Shown piece after piece: positions 10,623 through 23,820 of a DNA stretch of 64,000 nucleotides (within the stretch, counting starts at the first letter, position 1; each line of letters opens with the position of its first letter). The notes beneath the pieces are model-generated. The model did not search any database. It saw only the letters and a list, made by a program, of their open reading frames with translations, and had not been told where the DNA came from. The stretch spans positions 3,162,001 to 3,226,000 of the forward strand of contig CM065881.1 of assembly GCA_033439255.1 (NCBI GenBank). The letters are read 5' to 3'. A program made the translations under genes and the position numbers. This DNA comes from Hericium rajendrae. Its lineage: Eukaryota > Basidiomycota > Agaricomycetes > Russulales > Hericiaceae.

Positions 10623-11067
10623 TAGAATGTTTTACTTACTTGCATGCAATACACCGTTTCGTCTCATTGCCCTCTGTATTTCCATCGTCAGCAACTGTAA
10701 TCACACATTCGGTGCTTTCCTGGGTTCATCCAATTTATTTGATTTGCAAAGCACTCTGAAACTTTCATGTTGACGAACCTAAAAGCGGCGAAGTCAGTCG
10801 CCGCGCGTCGACTTGATAACTTCACGCGGCGTCTCTCACGGCGACTTCGACATGCTCGCCGTCCCTCGCAACATTTTTCTGCCATCCCGCTCTCTGAATC
10901 CGATGGTGAACATGCGCGATTCAGAAAGGGTGCCGTCGACTGATGCCAGACAGCGAGGCGCAGTGCAGCGCAGCGCTTTTTTGGGTGCGTTCTTTCTCAC
11001 TCACGCGAACCACCCACCGCTCATGTCGCGATGCAGCCAACTTGGCGCAATCCGACGGCTAGCGCGA

Positions 11068-11760
11068 CACGTTTCCTGTCGCTTCACGACTCGGCGCACC
11101 CGATGCTGCCTTTACTTCGGTGTTCCGAGGCGATTTGGCGCATCCCGAGCCATGCACCCCGCCCCCGTTTTCCCGCGATACGGCCCTTTCAGAACGGCAA
11201 GGCTCAACACGCGACCCGTCCCCCGACACTTTGAGATGGACCGCACCGCGCGCTGTCTTTATTACGGAGCTCCGCGGCGTTTAAGTGCACCCCGCATCGC
11301 CGACCCCGGAGCCGACCCCGGGCGATACAACCATTTTGGCATGGTCCGACGTACGGCGCGACACGTTCCCCGACTCACTGCAACTGGGCGCACCCACCGC
11401 TGCCGTTGTTTCGGCGTTTCGAGGCGATTTGGCGCATCCCGAGCCATACACCCCGCCCCCCTCGACGCACGATACCGCCCTTTCGGCACCGAGATCACCA
11501 CCGGGCGACACAGCCGCCGACATGCTGAGATACCACGCACGGCGCGCTGCCTCGGTTATGGCGCTGCGGGGCGTTATGGCGCGTTTTGCTTCCCCACTCC
11601 GCCGCAGAAACACGGCAATCCCGCCATTTCGACACGGTTTGACGATATGCGCGACACATCCCCGTGTCCTTACGACTAGGCGCACCGAACGACGTCCGCG
11701 CTTCGGTGCTCCGAGGCATTTGGGCGCATCCCGAGGAACCCGCCCCCGGCCTTTAGTCCG
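11068..11760 (+). repeat. Degenerate 290-bp tandem repeat in the unit head, unit II
   Basis: Landmarks GCGACACNTTCC..., TTCGAGGCGATTTGGCGCAT and CATCCCGAG...CCCGCCCCC recur at about 11,068, 11,358 and 11,652, a period of 290-294 bp, with heavy substitution. The resulting open frames are compositional. The rest of the head (10,623-11,067 and 11,761-12,764) shows no gene that I can support. Confidence 0.65.
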
Positions 11761-13460
11761 TGGTACAGCCATCGTGACGTGCTCGGATGTTCTGAGCGAC
11801 GGTCACCAGAGTCGCTGCGACAACGCGCACCGAACGCCGCTTTACCTGCGGCGCCACATGGCGTTTGGGCGTACTTTTGCTCGCCTACCCTGGAGCAGGA
11901 ATCCGATGCCATACCCGTTTCCGCACCATCTGACCGACGAGCGTTGCATCTCCGTAGCGCACCGATGGCAGCTTGCGCGCGATCGTATGCATCTCAGCAC
12001 CGTGGGATGACTGACAGGCCGCGAAACGCAGTGCCGCCCCGATACTGGCCCTGCCACATCCCCTTCAGAGATGCTGTAGGCCAGACGAGGCTGTACAGTA
12101 GTAGTCCCCACGATTCCATCGCGCCTCGTTTTGTCTCATCAAGACCACCTGCCGCTCGCACAACGAAGGAGCCACCCGGCGCTGCTGGAGCTGAATGGCC
12201 CCGCCTACGCAAGCCAAGCCGCAAGTTTCCTAACTTGACGATGACGCCGGCGATGTTCCGGGCGCTCGACTGTCTCGTGTGAAGACATACGCCGCTGCAT
12301 CGTGCACATCAAACCCGCTCCCAACATTGACAGCAATCATCCCCAGCATCGACACTATGCTGGGCTGCTGGCATCAGCTCCCCGCTTCGTTGCCCCGAGT
12401 GCGGAAGCTCAGCACGATCCCCAACTCGGATAACACGTTCACAGTTCACCGTCGACTGTGACCGACGTGAAGGCGTGTCCACGGTCGTGCTCAACACACC
12501 GTGGGCATGTCGAGCACTCCATCCTCATGTACGTCGGTGTCAGTTTTTTTCTGAGCTCGCACTCAAAGTTATGTCCTCAAGGACCCGGCCCGTTATCGTC
12601 TTCCAGCGATGTCCCGGCATACCGGCAACTTCATGAATGGCCCGACAAATGCACCCGCCCACTGCCATCACCATCCACGAGCCCACCGTCAGTGCGCCAT
12701 TGATCGTCTGTGCAAGATGTCACCGGCATGATAACACCCGCGTTCCCCGCCCCATCCCTGCTTTATGCATTGCACAGGCACTCGATCTCCACGCCGCCCC
12801 GTGCGCTTCGGCGAGAACGTGATCAAGACATGGCTAAGGAGCTCGCCGCTCCCCGGGAGGCTTCAAGCGTCCAGTCAACACCGCCTCCATGGTGCCTCGC
12901 GCTGAAGAGACGGATGCGTTGGCGAATGCTCCGTACGCCACCTCGCAGCGTCGGGCGATGCTGGGGATCCCGCTAGCAAAGATCCGCTCCCTGTGCTCAA
13001 TCCATCGCATGTGCCTCTCACAATCCACGCAACACCGCATGTCATGCCGCAGCATTCGCGGCGCACTCGGGGGACCGCGAAAAACAGGGCCCACATGCCC
13101 CTCCGTCACGACACAAGGGCAGACGACTGTGCCAATCCAATCTGGCCATCGCATGTCGCCGCGGTGTCTCTGTGGTCGAGGCTGCTACTGCCGCGCCACC
13201 TCTGCGATCCACACGCTCCTGCCCTCGCCCCCGTCTCGGTTTACTTACGCGCTACGGAGTATTACATACATGTAAAGATGTCCAACCCCATCAAGTTCCT
13301 CTCGCCGTGATGTCCGCTCGCCTGTCTTTGACCGACCAGTTGTTGCAGCCGCAGGATGTCGCGCAGATAGCATCAACGAACCGTTGATGTTGACCATGAC
13401 CGCTCTGTCCTAGCGACACTCCCGCCACTCGCTGCGGGGATTAGGATCCTGAGTAGCAAC

Positions 13461-14412
13461 TCGACTCGGCTGAGTCACGCAGCGACAACTCACCAGCAAG
13501 TGCAGGATTGTGCGCTGGGCTGCGCCCAGCTGCGCGGCGATGCTAACTCCGACAGCATGCCCTTCAGGCCCTCGTTACCGCTTGCTGCGGCCGGAACCTC
13601 ATTCGAGTGAAACGCGCTTTTTCGAGAGCCTGGGTAAGTACTAATTCAGCTCGGGTTAATTCAAGTCCAGACAACTCACCAGCAAGCGTAGAATTGCACG
13701 CTGGGCTTTGCCCAGCCGCGCATCGATGCCCTCAGCATCAAAGCTACGCATTTCGATAGCATGCCCTTCCAGTGGTCGTTGCGGCTCGCCGCGGGGGCCT
13801 GAACCTCAAAATTTTTGAGTGAAATATGCTGCTTTCAAGAGCTTGAGTAAGTACCCTTTTGACTCGGCTAATCCACACCGGAAGAACTCACCCGCGAGCG
13901 CAGAATCGCGCGCTGGGCTTCGCCCAGCACGCGGCGATGCCAGCGACAACGCGCCGTTCGCGTTGATTTGCCCTAGGGACCAGGAGGCCGCTCGGCGCGG
14001 GCCACTGGATCTCGGGATTTTGGGCGCGGAAACAAGCGTTTCTGTGTGTCCAGGTGAGCCTCGAAATGTCTTCGCTATTTCGCATCAAAAGCGACTTACC
14101 AGCACCCATAGTCGTGTCGCGACGACCTCCAGAAACCGTGTTATGCACCACATGAAGGTCGGCGGGCTGCGCCCGCCTCCCGCAACGTGAGCATCGAACC
14201 CATGCTCACTCCGCTGGCTTTATCCTATGCGTGTGTAGGCTGCTCGCCGCGAGGCCTGGGGCCCAGGATCTTGCAGCGAAAACCACGGCTTCTGGGAGCC
14301 TGGTAAGTGAGTTTCTGTATCGACTAATTCTGCGCCAGAGAACTCACCGAATGATTTCATGCAGAGGCTAGAATGCATCCACGACATAGCGAGGAAGGTG
14401 ATGCGTGGGCTG
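13461..14412 (-). repeat. Left arm of the inverted repeat, unit II
   Basis: Counterpart of 698-1,661, diverged from it by scattered substitutions and small indels. Confidence 0.85.
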
Positions 14413-14653
14413 TGAGTCCCAGTTCAACTCGACTGTATTGATCGCAAATCACTCACCAGTGCACCCCATAATCAGTCACTGCACGAGCAAAGAGGGACGC
14501 AGCAGGCGAATACAGCACCAGGCTTGCTCGACACCTGCAAGAGCAGCATAGATAATTTGGATCAGCACATCTCTTGCCGAAGATCTGGAGGTGTCACTGC
14601 CCTTGCCCTTGCCCTCGCCCATGTCTGCCTCTCCATCCTCCTCACACACGGGC

Positions 14654-15075
14654 TCACTCGCGCGGCAGCGGCTTGCGCGACACGGTCGGCGACGGCGGGC
14701 AGCTGCTCGCGGGCGAGAACATGCCGATGCCCGCGAGGCACAGCATGCCCTCGCTCTCCTCGTCGAGTGGCGGCGTGCATGGTTCTGGTTCCGTGTCCGC
14801 ATCGCCGATGACGATGCGCGGCGCAGGCGGCTTGTCGAACGTGACGGCGCTCGTGTCGCCGAGCGTGCACGCGATCACGTATGATGTAACATTCTGCGTG
14901 TGTGCCGCGAATCATATGAGAAAGACGAGAAGGAGGGGAGATAGAAGGCGCACCAGGAGCGTGAGCAGCAGGCTGGGGAGGATGAGCAACAGCGCGAAGA
15001 TGCGAAAGGTGCTGGCTGTGCTCGCGACCCAGCTGTCAGGTGTGTAGTTCCAGAGTGTCGACGTACCAGCTCCAC
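14654..15075 (-). pseudogene. Possible remnant of a membrane protein in the inverted-repeat spacer, unit II
   Basis: On the minus strand a frame reads LWNYTPDSWVASTASTF, then a long Leu/Val/Ile-rich stretch that would be one or two membrane helices, then, after one in-frame TGA, an acidic Ser/Pro-rich tail (TSAVTFDKPPAPRIVIGDADT...) ending at 14,654. The pattern of a hydrophobic block followed by an acidic tail looks protein-like. Unit III has the same frame (27,406-27,827). Unit I shares the hydrophobic block (2,155-2,349) but a one-base change shifts the tail. I do not recognise the family. Probably decayed. Confidence 0.3.
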
Positions 15076-17191
15076 AGGAGCGGCGGCAGCGAGGTGGGTG
15101 ACATTGGAGCTCGCAGCTTACCATATCACCCTGCCCATAACCTGCAGTATCCAGTTCGCTGCTCATCATGTCCACACCCATCTGAGTCCAAACTTGATGC
15201 ATCGAAGTGGAAGCCTGTAACTTGACGATGACACGCTTGGGCGACGGAATACCGGGGACTGAGCGACTCGAGCACATGGTAAGTCAGTGTACAAAATTTT
15301 TGTAGGACAACCCGCTCACCTTCTAAAGTTAAGCCGTAGCATGAGCACGACCAGCAGATGTCATCGTAGGAGGTAACTTGACAATGATGCCCTTGGTGAG
15401 TTGAATTGGTTGCACAGGTCTGGTAAGCCCAAAAAGATGGTAAAAATTAAATGCTACTTACATCTGAGTGGGAAAATAAATTGAACAAGGAGGGGAGGGG
15501 CCTCGAAGATGGGGACAGTGACGTGCAATAGCAGCAGACAGGATTAAGTACCAAATGGACAGACATGGCATGGACCACTGATACAACCCTGAGACACTCG
15601 GAATAATCTTCCGGGCTACGTGGCAAATAATTTGAGTTCTCAGGCTGCCGGGGCTGGAATGGAATGGAACGTAAAGATCCCCGAAGCGAGGCTTGGCCTC
15701 TGACACACTTTACGACAGGATGTCACTTGTAATTTGATGGATAGGACTTCTCCATGGTATCCATCTCTTGAAGGCTGATCACACAATAAGATTCAGACTC
15801 TAGATCATTTAGATACTGTTTGAAAGAAATCCCAATAGCTTTGAGATCATGGGCAGAATCCCGTGGATGTGGGATAGGCATGATGAAGGAGCATTTGGCC
15901 AGACAGCCCTGAAGTCCAAAGGGCTTGGCAAATTAAATCTATTCTTGCAGCGGAGAATCAGTCAAGCCATTTGACGGAGCAAATGGAGACTTAGCCGTGG
16001 ATCAGCCACTATGGCTACGCTCGATATCGCGTCGGATTCCATTGGCTTGGTGCGCTTGAGCGCATGTCAAGTGTTCTGCCCGTAAAAAATAGATACTCAC
16101 CTCCTTCTACAGGATGGCTATGTTTGACCTCAGCCTTGTGTATCGACAGAGTGATCCGAAGTCTGTAGCACTCAGGGAGAGCGCGAAGTCCTGCATTCAA
16201 ATGAGATTGCCCGATATGGATCCGTCTGTGTAGTTACTCGCGGCGTGGCATGCAGCTCTCATTCTCGCAGCGCAAATCAAATAAGCTCGTCTTTTCTGCT
16301 GTTCAGATTCGCTTGGACCTATTCAGTTTATAATCAAATAAACAAGCTTTGCAGCTCCGGGCCATTCCTTTCCAATAGATTTTCGGGTTTGGCTTTCAGC
16401 TGCCTAGAGTGTTCGCGGCGTATACATCCCTACGAAAGCTTATCATGCAAACTGAGTAAGACTTGAAATATACTACATAGAGATTAAAAAAAATAGTACG
16501 TCCAGTTTCAATATCTAGAATTGGAATCTAAGTACTGAGCCTCAACTTGTCGAAACTTCGTGAAGCAGTACTTGACAACAACGGCGGGAATATACTTAGT
16601 GCCTAGGATGATCGGAAATTGGCTGACCCGTAACACGCACGTAAAGGGTACGAAAGCGCGGAAGACGGAGCCGGAGACAAGGCCCCGGCACAACGCGCGG
16701 AGGAAGAGGGTTCCTCCGTGCGAGCCAATATAAGCATTTGCCTCCGGGACTGACCTCTGCCTTTTTGCTCCCCGTCCCCCATTCCCACTGTCCATTAAAT
16801 CTGTCGCCGCTGTCCACCGTAACTGTCAGCGACTATCAGGATAGCAATGATGATAGCGACGCCTTCTACCCAGTCGATTTTCGATCAAGGGGTTCTGTGA
16901 CGGTCTATGAGTCGAGCTTAAAAGCGAGACGGTCGACTATCAACAGGGAATACACAGCGCCGTTGTCCAGTTCTGACAACGTTCACTCCACTTTGCTGCT
17001 GTGCTCACGGACGCCATATAGGTGCGCTGGTTTTATTTTCAATTCACAACGTGATGGGCTTACCTCGTACAGGCTACAGATCGGCAGCGGCATAAGCACT
17101 GCGCGTTGCCCCTGCAGTCGAGCAGTTTGTCTATGGGACTTATTGACGCTGGCGCCGCATCGAATAAGGGCGCGAAATACGTATTTCCCGT

Positions 17192-18852
17192 GCCAGCAAA
17201 CACCTGGTGAGTTGTACAATTTTGCTGACTCGTCAGGTCATACTCACCGGGCCTCCAGGAATCTGCTCGAAATCCTGACCTTCAGAGTTCCGCGGCGAGC
17301 GGAATTGCGTGCCCATCGACCCGGTCTTCAGCGTCAGCATTCGTCGATGCTGACGTGCGCAGCCCATCTTGCCTAGTTCCCTTGCCGGCGCTATTTCTAT
17401 GTCGCGCCCGACCTGTAGAAGGTGGAGGACATCCTATAGTACGCCGTTCATCATATATTTAGCCGAGTCGAAACGGGACTTACCAGGCCGCTAGCAATGT
17501 CGATTTTGGACGCCGTTTTTCCAAGGTCCAATGCCCCGCGGCGAGCGGCGTGCACGTACATAGATCAAGGCTTCGGAGTCAGTGTCGACGGGTGTCCGTC
17601 GACGCTGACATCGCTCATGCGATGGCAGCGGGCGCAGCCCGCGCATCGCCTTCGTCGCCATGTCGCAGATGCATCCTAGCCTCTGCGCGAAATTCTTCGG
17701 TGAGTTCTCTAGCGTGGAATTAGTCGATACGGAAACTCACTTATCAGGCTCCCAGAAACCGTGGTTTTCGCTGCAAGATTCTGGGCCCCAGGCCTCGCGG
17801 CGAGCAGCCTACACGCGCGAAGGACAGAGCCAGCGGAGTGAGCGTGGGTTCGATGCTCACGTCGCGGGAGGCGGGCGCAGCCCGCCGACCTTCATGTGGC
17901 GCATAACACGGCTTCTGGAGGTCGCCGCGACGCGATTACAAGTGCTGGCAAGTTGCTTTTGATGCAAAATAGCGGAGACATCTCGAAGCTCACCTGGACA
18001 TGCAGAACCACTTGTTTTCGCGCCCAAAATCCCGAGATCCAGTGGCCCGCGCCGAGCGGCCTCCTGGTCCCTAGGGCAAATCAACGCGAACGGCGCGTTG
18101 TCGCTGGCATCGCCGCGTGCTGGGCGAAGCCCAGCGCGCGATTCTGCGCTCGCGGGTGAGTTTTTCCGGTGTGGATTAGCCGAATCGAAAGATACTTACT
18201 CAGGCTCTCGAAAACAGCATGTTTCACTCGGAAATTTTGAGGTTGAGGCCCCCGCGGCGAGCGGCAACGACCACTGGAAGGGCACGCTATCGGAGTCAGC
18301 ATCAGCTTGATGCTGATGGCGTCGACGCGCGCAGCTGGGCGAAGCCCAGCGCGCGATTCTACGCTTGCTGGTGAGTTGTCTCGACTTGAATTAACCCGAA
18401 TTGAATTGGTACTTACCCAAGCTCTCAAAAAGCGCGTTTCCCTTCAAATATTTGAGGTTCAGGTCCGCGCGGCGAGCGGTAATGAGGACGTGAAGGGCAT
18501 GCTGTCGGAGTCAGCATCGCCGCGCAGCTGGGCGCAGCCCAGCGCGCGATCCTGCATTTGCTCGTGAATTATCGCTGCATGACTTAGCCGAATCGAGTTG
18601 CTACTCACCCAGCTCTCTAAAACAGCGTTTTTCAGTCGAAAGTTCCGAGGTCCAGGCCCCCGCGGCGAGCGGAAACGAGGGCCTGGAGGACATGCTATCG
18701 GCATTGACAACGTCGGTTTGACGCTGACGACGTACTGCGCGATGGGCGAAGCCCAGCGCGGCCTTCGCTCGTTCACATGTTGATTGCACGCTAGGTTCAG
18801 TCGCGCTTCTCTCACTGCGCTTCTACGAACTATATTCACTCGCAAATTCTAG
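17192..18852 (+). repeat. Array of intron-bearing modules, unit II
   Basis: Copy of the unit I array at an offset of about 12,752. All donor, branch-like and acceptor motifs are kept. Confidence 0.6.
17633..18597 (+). repeat. Right arm of the inverted repeat, unit II
   Basis: Essentially identical to 4,881-5,846 in unit I and to 30,415-31,379 in unit III, whereas the left arms differ between units I and II. The two arms of one unit therefore do not homogenise together. Confidence 0.85.
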
Positions 18853-19433
18853 AATTCGGACCACCACAGCCGAGTGGCAAGGAGCGGGGACAGGCTAGGC
18901 AAACGCGACAGGCATTACCGCAACGCCGGCGACGCGCGACGGATGGAGACTGGGCGGAGGTGTATGGATATGGAGCGGAGCGATGCGCTCGTGCGATGAA
19001 AGCCTGCGATGCCGACAGGTGAGTGCGCGAGGAAAGTGGGCCTCGAGTAGGTACTCACCTACAGTCCTTCCTACAGGCATTCATGCTCCCCGGCAACGCC
19101 TGCACGCCGTACCCCTTGCCATCGCCGCGCCATCTATCGCTTCCGCACGCCTTTCTCCCGTGCGTCTTGCCTTCAGCGCCCCCGACAGCGTGACCAGGGC
19201 ACTAGCGTCGTAGCCCGCGGCGTGCCGATGTCGCGGTGTGCCGAATCTCACGGGCGTGCGCCGTTCGAAGCGTGGGCGAGCGGCTTGAAGATGCGGATGA
19301 CTCCGCTGATATCTGCGGCGCTGATCTGTAGAAGTCGCAGTGTAAGTCTTTGAGTGATACGAGATGGCATGGAAACTCACTTGCTGTGCCCCGCAGGATC
19401 CCTCGCGTCGCCCGATTCTCCGCACCATTTCCG

Positions 19434-19911
19434 ATCTCTCGCGACACATCCGCGCCTGCGCGCGCGCGCTGAAGGACGACCACAAGGGCGTCATCGTCAA
19501 GTTGACGCGGCGCCGATCTCTCGTTGCATGCGCGCCCAGCGCGATTCCGACAGCCTCCCCGCCATCTCGGGACGCATCTGCTCGCATCCGCGCCTGCGCG
19601 CGCGCTGAAGGACGACCACAAGGGCGTCATCGTCCAAGTTCGACGCGGCGCCGGTCTCTCGTTGCATGCGCGCCCAGCGCGATTCCGACAGCCTCCCCGC
19701 CATCTCGCGACGCATCTGCTCGTATCCGCGCCTGCGCGCGCGCTGAAGGACGACCACAAGGGCGTCATCGTCAAGTTCGACGCGGCGCCGGTCTCTCGTT
19801 GCATGCGCACCCAGCGCGTCTCCGACAGCCTCCCCGTCATCTCGCGACGCATCTGCTCGCATGGCGTCGACCGCGCGGGAGGGTAACGCCAAGGGCGTCA
19901 TCGTCAAGTTC
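19434..19911 (+). repeat. 137-bp minisatellite, unit II
   Basis: Same repeat number and sequence as in unit I. Confidence 0.85.
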
Positions 19912-20765
19912 GACGCGCCTTCGACGGCCGTCTTACGTTGGCGCTGCGCCTCACGGCCCTACGCATCGACCGCTTTCCCGCGCCGTTCCCAGCCTCGCGC
20001 GCCATCGGAAGTCGCGCGCATCGTCGCCCACTGCAGTCTGGCGCGCCGAGGCCCACGGGCGTCATCGTCAAGTTCGATCGGCGTGGCCTTGCGCATGCAG
20101 AGTCGCTGTTCCCGCGCATTCCGCCAGGGCTTGGTGCAGGCGGAGGGAAGGGCAGAGAGGGCTCGGACGCCGGATTCTCGTCGTTCGAGGTGGGCTTGCG
20201 CAAGATACGAGGGGACTGAACACTCACGATTTTCCAATGGTAGGCGCTTCCATCGACATCGCTGCCCTACGCCACTCCCGCGCATGTAACTCCCACTCGG
20301 CGGCGCGTCGGAGGCGTTCCCATCGATTCTGACGCGTCGGGGGGATGTTCTCATGCATCCGGCCGCATCGTGCGCCGCTCCGGAGCGCACTTTCAGCGGT
20401 TGCGGTTGCGCTTTTGGCGTGTCGACGGCGTGCAAAGGCGCAGAAGGACGGCGAGGAGCAAGTTCGGGCGAGAAAAGGTGGGATTCTCGTCGTTCGAGGT
20501 AAGCTGCGCAAGATACGAGGGGACGGAACACTCACGATTTTCCGGTTGCAGGCGATTCCTTCGCAACGCGACTCCCGCGCATACAGCTCCGTCTGCGGGG
20601 CGAACAACTCGGCGGCGCGTCGGTCGGAGGCGGCCTTGTGAAGTCTGATGCGCCGGTTGGACGTTCTCATGCGTCCGGGCGCGTCGTCGTCGTAGTGCGC
20701 TGCTTCCGGGCCCGTTTTCAGCGGTTGCGATTGCGCTTGTGAAGGGCGACGAAGAGCGAGTTTCG

Positions 20766-20936
20766 GGTGGAAAAAGCGGGGGAAAGGTGGAAAAAGCGGG
20801 GGAAAGGTGGAAAAAGCGGGAGACGACTTGAACGCGAAGCGAACGGCGCGAAAAGCGGCCAAAAAATGAGCTCACAGAGGGGAGCTCGGGGGTGAAAACG
20901 GACAAGGCGGGCGAGCGTGAAAACGGACAAGTCGCA
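20766..20936 (+). repeat. Purine-rich short tandem repeats, unit II
   Basis: Same 20-mer and 15-mer repeats as in unit I, same copy numbers. Confidence 0.8.
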
Positions 20937-21323
20937 CGTACCAAAGGAGAGAGCGCGAAAACGACCAAGTCGACGTGCACAACTGGGTCCTGCGGGGTCC
21001 TTAGACAGTAGAAATACGACTATGTTGAAGAATTATCGGCGGTGTCGATCTCAGACTTTGGTGCAACTGGCGAGGAGCGAGCGAGAGAAATAAGCGCCCA
21101 GGACCTGCATCGATGCTATCGGCCGTTATCTTCCAGGGCAGGTGGGAGCAAAGAGAAGAAAGGGGAAAGCAGCCGGCATTGTCGGATCGATAGATCGACT
21201 GGCATCGGCCATTGTTCAGCGAAATATCCCGAAATATCTTTTCCGCCTACCGTCCGACGAAACGCTCCCGCCCCTCCCTAACTTCGTCTCATTTGTACCT
21301 TATTCAGTCCAGCGCAGGCGCTT

Positions 21324-21329
21324 TATATA
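21324..21329 (+). promoter_or_regulatory. TATA element of the unit II ATPase copy
   Basis: Same TATATA and the same spacing to the start codon as in units I and III. Confidence 0.5.
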
Positions 21330-21490
21330 CGTGGCGTTCTCACACCCGAACCACGTTCACAACCCTACATTTCGAATCGCACTTAGGGCGTTGCTGCAGG
21401 CCACCGCTTCACACCGCCTGCTGCGGCTGCGGAGCAATCCAATAACTACCGAAACCACATTTCAAGCAGCTATATCATTATTCTTTCACA

Positions 21491-23300
21491 ATGTCTGCGA
21501 TATCGACGACGTTCAACAACCTGTGGTCGGGGGGACCCTTGCTTTCGCCGTCGTCAGGGAAGGGGAAGGTCGAACTGCCGGCGCTAGACGACGAGCCTCT
21601 CATTAACAAGCCGGATAGACCAGAGAAATGCGAGCTGAGGATAGAGGGGATGACGTGCGGATCCTGCGTCGAGGTGAGTCCTGCTACAGATGTTGTAGTG
21701 GGGCTGCTATCGACCGATTGGGTCAGTCCATAGAGGGGATGCTCAGGTCGCAGGATGGCATTCATTCGGTGAAGGTTGCTTTACTTGCCGAACGCGGCGT
21801 GGTAGAGTACGACCCAAATATTTGGGATGCAGATAAGATTATTTCTGTGGGTATCCAGCCGTTTGTTGTTCGTCAGAGAAACTTATTCTGCTGAATCCAG
21901 GAAATCTCGGACATCGGCTTCGATGCTTCGCTCATTCCACCAACACGCTCCGACGAAGTGACTCTCCGCATATTTGGAATGACGTGCTCGTCCTGCACGT
22001 CCACTGTAGAGACTCAGCTAGGCGAGATGCCTGGCATCAGCAGCGTCGCGGTCTCCCTCGCCACGGAGACCGCCAAGATCACCTTCGATCGCGCCCTCAC
22101 TGGACCGCGCGAGATGGTCGAACGCATTGAGGAGCTCGGTTTCGATGCGATGCTCTCTGACCAGAACGACGTGACGCAGCTGCGCTCGCTCACGCGCACG
22201 AAGGAGATCCAAGAGTGGCGCCACCGCTTCCTCTGGAGCATCACGTTCGCGGCGCCCGTCTTCCTCATCAGCATGATCGCCCCTAAGATACCCTTCACCG
22301 AGCGCATCGTCCACCACTTCCTGATACCCGGAATCTGTATCGGCCATACCCTGGTGCTCATTCTAACGACGCCCGCCCAGTTTTGGATCGGGCGCAAGTT
22401 CTACCGCAACGCGTACATGGCTCTCAAGCACGGGACCGCGACGATGGACGTGCTGGTCATGCTCGGCACGTCCGCGGCGTATTTCTACTCACTCGGCGCG
22501 ATGTTTTTCGCGATGTTCAATTCGGAGCCCGCGTTCATGCCGCTCGTGTTCTTCGATACGAGCACGATGCTCATTATGTTCGTCACTCTCGGGCGGTTCC
22601 TCGAGAACTCGGCAAAGGGCAAGACGAGCTCCGCCCTGACGGATCTCATGTCGCTCGCGCCGTCGATGGCCACCATCTACACCGACCCCGTGTGCACCGT
22701 CGAGAAAAGGATTCCGACGGAACTCGTACAAGTCGGCGACATCGTCAAGATCGTCCCTGGCGATAAGGTCCCTGCAGACGGCACAGTCCTGCGCGGCAAC
22801 TCCAGCATCGACGAGAGCGCGATCACGGGCGAGCCTGTGCCCGTGCTCAAGCAGATCGGCGACAGCGTTATCGGCGGGACCGTCAACGCCCTCGGGACCT
22901 TCGACATGACCGTCACGCGCGCGGGCAAGGACACAGCGCTTGCGCAGATTGTGAAGCTTGTCGAGGACGCGCAGACGTCCAAGGCGCCGATCCAGGCTTT
23001 CGCGGACCGCGTTGCGGGCTACTTCGTCCCGACGGTCATTACTCTTGCTGTCGTGACGTTCGTCGGCTGGATGATCTTGTCGAACCTGATGAACCCCGCG
23101 GCGCTGCCGCCGATGTTCCGCCACCACGCGAGCAAGCTTGCGGTGTGCCTGCAGCTGTGCATCTCCGTTGTCGTCGTCGCGTGCCCCTGTGCGCTGGGCC
23201 TCAGCACGCCGACGGCCATCATGGTTGGCACCGGCATGGGCGCGAAGAACGGCATCCTTATCAAGGGGGGCCGCGCGCTCGAAGCGAGTCGGTCTGTGAC
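21491..23300 (+). pseudogene. 5'-truncated duplicate of the copper ATPase gene, unit II, frame intact
   Basis: Exons 21491-21673, 21727-21846 and 21901 onward are open without interruption. About 566 residues match the complete ATPase (two CxxC metal sites, TGE, CPC helix); the frame then continues through unrelated sequence to a stop at 23,526, giving a predicted 642-residue product. The catalytic DKTGT, TGD and GDGIND motifs are absent. Most differences from the unit III coding sequence are silent, for example a cluster near 22,683-22,745, so the truncated copy derives from a functional ATPase allele. It keeps the promoter and could be transcribed. The product would be a metal-binding membrane protein without ATPase activity, if it is stable. 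Confidence 0.85.
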
Positions 23301-23302
23301 TT

Positions 23303-23376
23303 GTGAAACTCGTCGACGACGCGCAGACGTCGACGGCGCCGATCCAGGCGTTCGCGGACCGTTTCGCAGGCCATTT
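23303..23376 (+). pseudogene. Diverged internal ATPase scrap at the unit II/III junction
   Basis: Same short ATPase-like fragment as at 10,548-10,622, in the same position relative to the truncated gene. It is followed by the same non-coding head sequence. No equivalent follows the complete gene of unit III within the window. Confidence 0.75.
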
Positions 23377-23820
23377 AGAATGTTTTACTTACTTGCATGC
23401 AATACACCGTTTCGTCTCATTGCCCTCTGTATTTCCATCGTCAGCAACTGTAATCACACATTCGGTGCTTTCCTGGGTTCATCCAATTTATTTGATTTGC
23501 AAAGCACTCTGAAACTTTCATGTTGACGAACCTAAAAGCGGCGAAGTCAGTCGCCGCGCGTCGACTTGATAACTTCACGCGGCGTCTCTCACGGCGACTT
23601 CGACATGCTCGCCGTCCCTCGCAACATTTTTCTGCCATCCCGCTCTCTGAATCCGATGGTGAACATGCGCGATTCAGAAAGGGTGCCGTCGACTGATGCC
23701 AGACAGCGAGGCGCAGTGCAGCGCAGCGCTTTTTTGGGTGCGTTCTTTCTCACTCACGCGAACCACCCACCGCTCATGTCGCGATGCAGCCAACTTGGCG
23801 CAATCCGACGGCTAGCGCGA

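Larger units (their letters stand above)
10548..23300. repeat. Tandem unit II
   Basis: This is the only complete middle unit, about 12.75 kb. It begins with a diverged ATPase scrap and a GC-rich head (to about 12,764), continues through the same series of elements as unit I at an offset of 12,751-12,764 bases, and ends at the same break point inside its own truncated ATPase copy. From about 12,700 to 15,170 and from 17,540 to 21,710 it is essentially identical to unit III. Between these tracts it is clearly diverged from unit III but nearly identical to unit I. Confidence 0.9.

Noticed and set aside
10813-12010. Long Arg/Pro-rich frames in the unit head
   Set aside because: They follow the degenerate 290-bp repeat and are shifted by one base between units without any sign of constraint.
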